Origin: Rhodococcus rhodochrous
Lineage (GTDB): Bacteria; Actinomycetota; Actinomycetes; Mycobacteriales; Mycobacteriaceae
Assembly: GCF_014854695.1 (NCBI RefSeq)
Contig: NZ_CP027557.1
Coordinates: 1,364,001 to 1,428,000 of the forward strand
DNA length: 64,000 nucleotides
Reading direction: 5' to 3'
A program made the translations under genes and the position numbers. Below the pieces are notes generated by a model. It was not told where the DNA came from. It saw only the letters and a list, made by a program, of their open reading frames with translations, and searched no databases. Numbering within the stretch: the stretch's first letter is position 1; the number at the start of each line of letters is the position of its first letter. Below are positions 61,657 to 64,000 of the stretch, one piece after another.

Positions 61657-63047
61657 CGCTCGTCGCCGGGATCGATTCGTCCACCCAGTCGTGCAAGGTC
61701 GTCGTGTGCGACGCCGACACCGGAGCCGTCGTGCGCGAAGGTCGTGCTCCGCATCCACCCGGCACCGCAGTGGACCCGCTGGAGTGGCGCGCCGCCTTCG
61801 ATCGGGCGTGTTCCGAAGCGGGCGGACTCGACGACGTCGCGGCGATCTCGGTGGGAGCGCAGCAGCACGGCATGGTGTGCCTCGACGATCGCGGCGACGT
61901 GGTCCGCGACGCGCTGCTGTGGAACGACACGAGATCCGCAGCGGCAGCAGCCGATCTCGTCGACGAGGCCGGTGGCTCGGCCGCGTGGGCCGAGGCCGTG
62001 GGGGTGGTCCCGCTCGCGGCGATCACCGTCGCGAAGGCCCGCTGGCTCGCCGACCACGAACCCGGCAACGCCGACCGCACCGCGGCGCTGTGCCTGCCGC
62101 ACGACTGGCTGACGTGGACGATGCGCACCGACCGCGACCTCGATCGGCTCGCCACCGATCGCAGCGACGCGAGCGGCACCGGCTACTTCGACGCATCCAC
62201 CGACACCTACCGTCGGGACCTGCTCGAACTGGCCCTGCGCCGGCCGAGCCCGATCCTTCCGCGGGTCGCCGGGCCGGCCGAGAGCATCGGTGAGACGGTC
62301 GCCGGCGCCCTGCTCGGTCCGGGGGCCGGCGACAATGCGGCGAGCGCGCTGGCCCTCGACGTCCGCGAAGGCGATGTGGTCGTCTCGATCGGCACGTCGG
62401 GCGTGGTGTGCGCCGTATCCACGACACCGCCCCGCGACGCGAACGGTTACGTCGCGGGATTCGCCGACGCGACCGGCCGGCACCTGCCGCTGGTGTGCAC
62501 GCTCAACGGGGCCCGGGTACTGGACGCCACCGCGACGATGCTCGGCGTCGACCACACCGAACTCACGCGGCTCGCACTCTCGGCGCCGGCCGGCAGCGGC
62601 GGACTCGTGCTGGTCCCGTATCTGGAAGGGGAACGCACCCCGAACCGTCCCGGCGCGACGGGCGCCCTGCACGGGCTGCGGCTCGGAACGGCGACGCCCG
62701 CCCATCTCGCCCGCGCGGCGTTCGAGGGCCTGCTGTGCTCGCTGGCCGACGGCATCGACCACATCCGGGCGCAGGGCACCGAGGTCCGACGGGTGCTGCT
62801 CGTCGGCGGTGGAGCGCGCTCGCAGGCGGTGTGCGAGCTGGCGCCGGCGGTGCTGGGCATGCCCGTCGACGTTCCCGAACCAGGGGAGTACGTGGCGCGG
62901 GGCGCGGCCCGGCAGGCGGCGTGGGTGCTGCGCGGAGGCGACGAGCCTCCCACCTGGGAACCCGAACCGAGCCGCCACTACGAGGCCGACCCGGCCCCGC
63001 ACGTGCGGGAGCGTTACGCGGAGGTGCGGGACCTGACCGACCGCTGA
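61653..63047 (+). CDS. xylB: Xylulokinase (FGGY family)
   Basis: 464 residues. Phosphorylates D-xylulose formed from arabitol or xylitol, feeding the pentose phosphate pathway. FGGY landmarks are [48 protein letters not shown] and the late [19 protein letters not shown]. The ATG at 61653 has GGGAGG upstream. It is last in the catabolic operon and ends 10 bp from a convergent gene. Confidence 0.92.
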   Translation: MTLVAGIDSSTQSCKVVVCDADTGAVVREGRAPHPPGTAVDPLEWRAAFDRACSEAGGLDDVAAISVGAQQHGMVCLDDRGDVVRDALLWNDTRSAAAAADLVDEAGGSAAWAEAVGVVPLAAITVAKARWLADHEPGNADRTAALCLPHDWLTWTMRTDRDLDRLATDRSDASGTGYFDASTDTYRRDLLELALRRPSPILPRVAGPAESIGETVAGALLGPGAGDNAASALALDVREGDVVVSIGTSGVVCAVSTTPPRDANGYVAGFADATGRHLPLVCTLNGARVLDATATMLGVDHTELTRLALSAPAGSGGLVLVPYLEGERTPNRPGATGALHGLRLGTATPAHLARAAFEGLLCSLADGIDHIRAQGTEVRRVLLVGGGARSQAVCELAPAVLGMPVDVPEPGEYVARGAARQAAWVLRGGDEPPTWEPEPSRHYEADPAPHVRERYAEVRDLTDR

Positions 63048-63057
63048 AGCGCAGTGC

Positions 63058-63726
63058 TCAGGGAAGGTCCTCGATGCGCAGGCCCAGGTGGGCGGCGAAC
63101 TGCCCTGCCAGGGCTACGGCCTGGTGGGCGTCGATCGTCGCGCCCTTCATCCCGCCCATGTTGCGGATCGTGTCGATGCGCAGGCCACGCAGATCGACCT
63201 GGTCGAGGGTCGCGCGGTCGACGTCGAGAACGCCGACGGAGCAGTCCTCGAAGGCGACGCGGGTGAAGGTGCCCCCGCCCAGGTCCAGTTCGTCGACGAT
63301 GCAGCCGCGGAAGAGCACGTCGCGTCCCGCGGCGGCCCGCAGATTGACCAGGCCGAGTTTCGAATCCGCGATCGTGACACTGCGCAGATCCGCGTCGAAG
63401 AGGTCCAGCGCACCGATCCGGCTGTCCCGGATGTGCACGCGGTGCAGGCTGCTGCGCGGCGCGAACAGATTCGGTGCCTGCATGCGCTCGACCAGGGTGT
63501 CGCGCAGGCGTGCGCTCGTGAGGTCGCTGTCGGCGACGATCGGTGTGACGAGCGAACATTCGGACAGGACGATCCCCGTCAGATCACGGCCCGTCAGGTC
63601 CGTGTCGGTGTAGCGCACGCTCTCGAAGATCCCGTGCGCGAGCAGCTCGTCGCCGTCCGCGTCGGTGAGGACACCGAGGTCCGGAGCGTCGATCCTCGGC
63701 GGGTGGGTGGTGGAACGAGCAGCCAT
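63058..63726 (-). CDS. Pentapeptide-repeat protein
   Basis: 222 residues from ATG 63726. Repeats of the A(D/N)LxX type (for example DTDLTGRDLTGIVLSECSLV, ADSDLTSARLRDTLV, DLFDADLRSVTIADSKLG, ATLDQVDLRGLRID) give a right-handed quadrilateral beta-helix of roughly 25-30 repeats in residues 35-195. Such proteins include gyrase-protecting MfpA/Qnr, but this one is not clearly of that type. Function unknown. Confidence 0.83.
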   Translation of the reverse strand: MAARSTTHPPRIDAPDLGVLTDADGDELLAHGIFESVRYTDTDLTGRDLTGIVLSECSLVTPIVADSDLTSARLRDTLVERMQAPNLFAPRSSLHRVHIRDSRIGALDLFDADLRSVTIADSKLGLVNLRAAAGRDVLFRGCIVDELDLGGGTFTRVAFEDCSVGVLDVDRATLDQVDLRGLRIDTIRNMGGMKGATIDAHQAVALAGQFAAHLGLRIEDLP

Positions 63727-63837
63727 GGTTCTCGGGGCCTCCGGATCGGTCGGGTGTCTGCCGTTCAGCTTCCCAACCCGTCGGGTTCGGGGGAACGTGG
63801 GGGACAAGCCCGTCCCCGAGTGCGATGTGCTACTCGG

Positions 63838-64000
63838 TTATGCGGGTCGACGCTGCTGGGCTGCCCGCGCTCGGTGCCTGCGCACAGCGGCGCGGTTCGC
63901 GCAGCGCACGGAGCAGTACTGCTGGCGACCGTTGCGGGTGATGTCGACGACCACGGCCGAGCACGGGTTGGTCGGGATGTCCGCTGCGGCACACCGGTGG
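63838..64000 (-). CDS. CGNR zinc-finger protein (partial, N-terminus cut by window edge)
   Basis: The last about 54 residues are visible, ending ANRAAVRRHRARAAQQRR and a TAA stop. The pair C...C plus CSVRCANRAAVRRHRAR is the CGNR zinc-finger signature, usually at the C-terminus of actinobacterial putative transcription regulators of about 180 residues. Start and ABATE-like N-terminal domain lie outside the window. Confidence 0.82.
   Translation of the reverse strand, partial: HRCAAADIPTNPCSAVVVDITRNGRQQYCSVRCANRAAVRRHRARAAQQRRPA

Overview
The window is GC-rich chromosomal DNA from an actinomycete. It most likely comes from Rhodococcus or a close relative in the Mycobacteriales. Evidence: the glpX-DUF4245-xseBA-(Rv1109c-like)-ispH-DUF6542 order, an actinobacterial RecBCD, a CarD paralogue, DUF2505 and CGNR proteins, frequent GTG starts, ATGA/GTGA gene overlaps, and many promoters whose -10 box sits 6-9 nt before the start codon (leaderless style). 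I see no tRNA, rRNA, insertion sequence, prophage or CRISPR array. Genes at both ends (fumC, CGNR protein) are cut by the window.

Layout. 1-8.6 kb is core metabolism and DNA maintenance: fumC, glpX, DUF4245, the coupled Rv1109c-like/xseA/xseB operon, ispH, DUF6542 and rmuC. 8.7-15.8 kb holds sbcD-sbcC, an AI-2E family transporter, a small lipoprotein and ychF. 15.9-24.6 kb is accessory-looking: an alpha/beta hydrolase, a condensation-domain/GNAT fusion, a decayed remnant of the ychF 3' end, a flavin oxidoreductase with its LuxR-type regulator, a TetR/membrane-protein pair, a P-loop kinase-like protein and a membrane protein. 24.7-31.5 kb has an RluA-type pseudouridine synthase, an AmpG-like MFS carrier, an XRE/methionine-aminopeptidase pair with two palindromic operators, fmdB-fmdA (formamidase) and an EF-G-binding FBP protein. 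31.5-33.9 kb is a regulated cassette of XRE-cupin sensor, His-rich methyltransferase and a CPYC flavoprotein resembling GliT/HlmI dithiol oxidases. 34-41.3 kb has an aldehyde dehydrogenase, CarD paralogue, esterase, DJ-1/PfpI protein, ferritin-like protein and small proteins, some with SigF-like promoter elements. 41.3-49.9 kb is recC-recB-recD. 50-52 kb has a lipase-maturation-factor-like membrane protein and a lipoprotein. 52.1-63 kb is a divergent sugar-alcohol regulon.

How genes work together. RecBCD, SbcCD, exonuclease VII and RmuC give the window a strong DNA-end-processing content. The polyol regulon is self-contained. A SorC-type regulator sits between an ABC importer (substrate-binding lipoprotein, two permeases, ATPase, plus a sugar O-acetyltransferase) and a catabolic operon (zinc-type polyol dehydrogenase, mannitol-type dehydrogenase, PfkB kinase, xylulokinase). 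This would convert imported polyols to ketoses and then to ketose phosphates.

The most promising little-described items are the XRE-cupin/methyltransferase/dithiol-oxidase-like cassette, the condensation-GNAT fusion lying between ychF and a ychF remnant, and the XRE-controlled methionine aminopeptidase.
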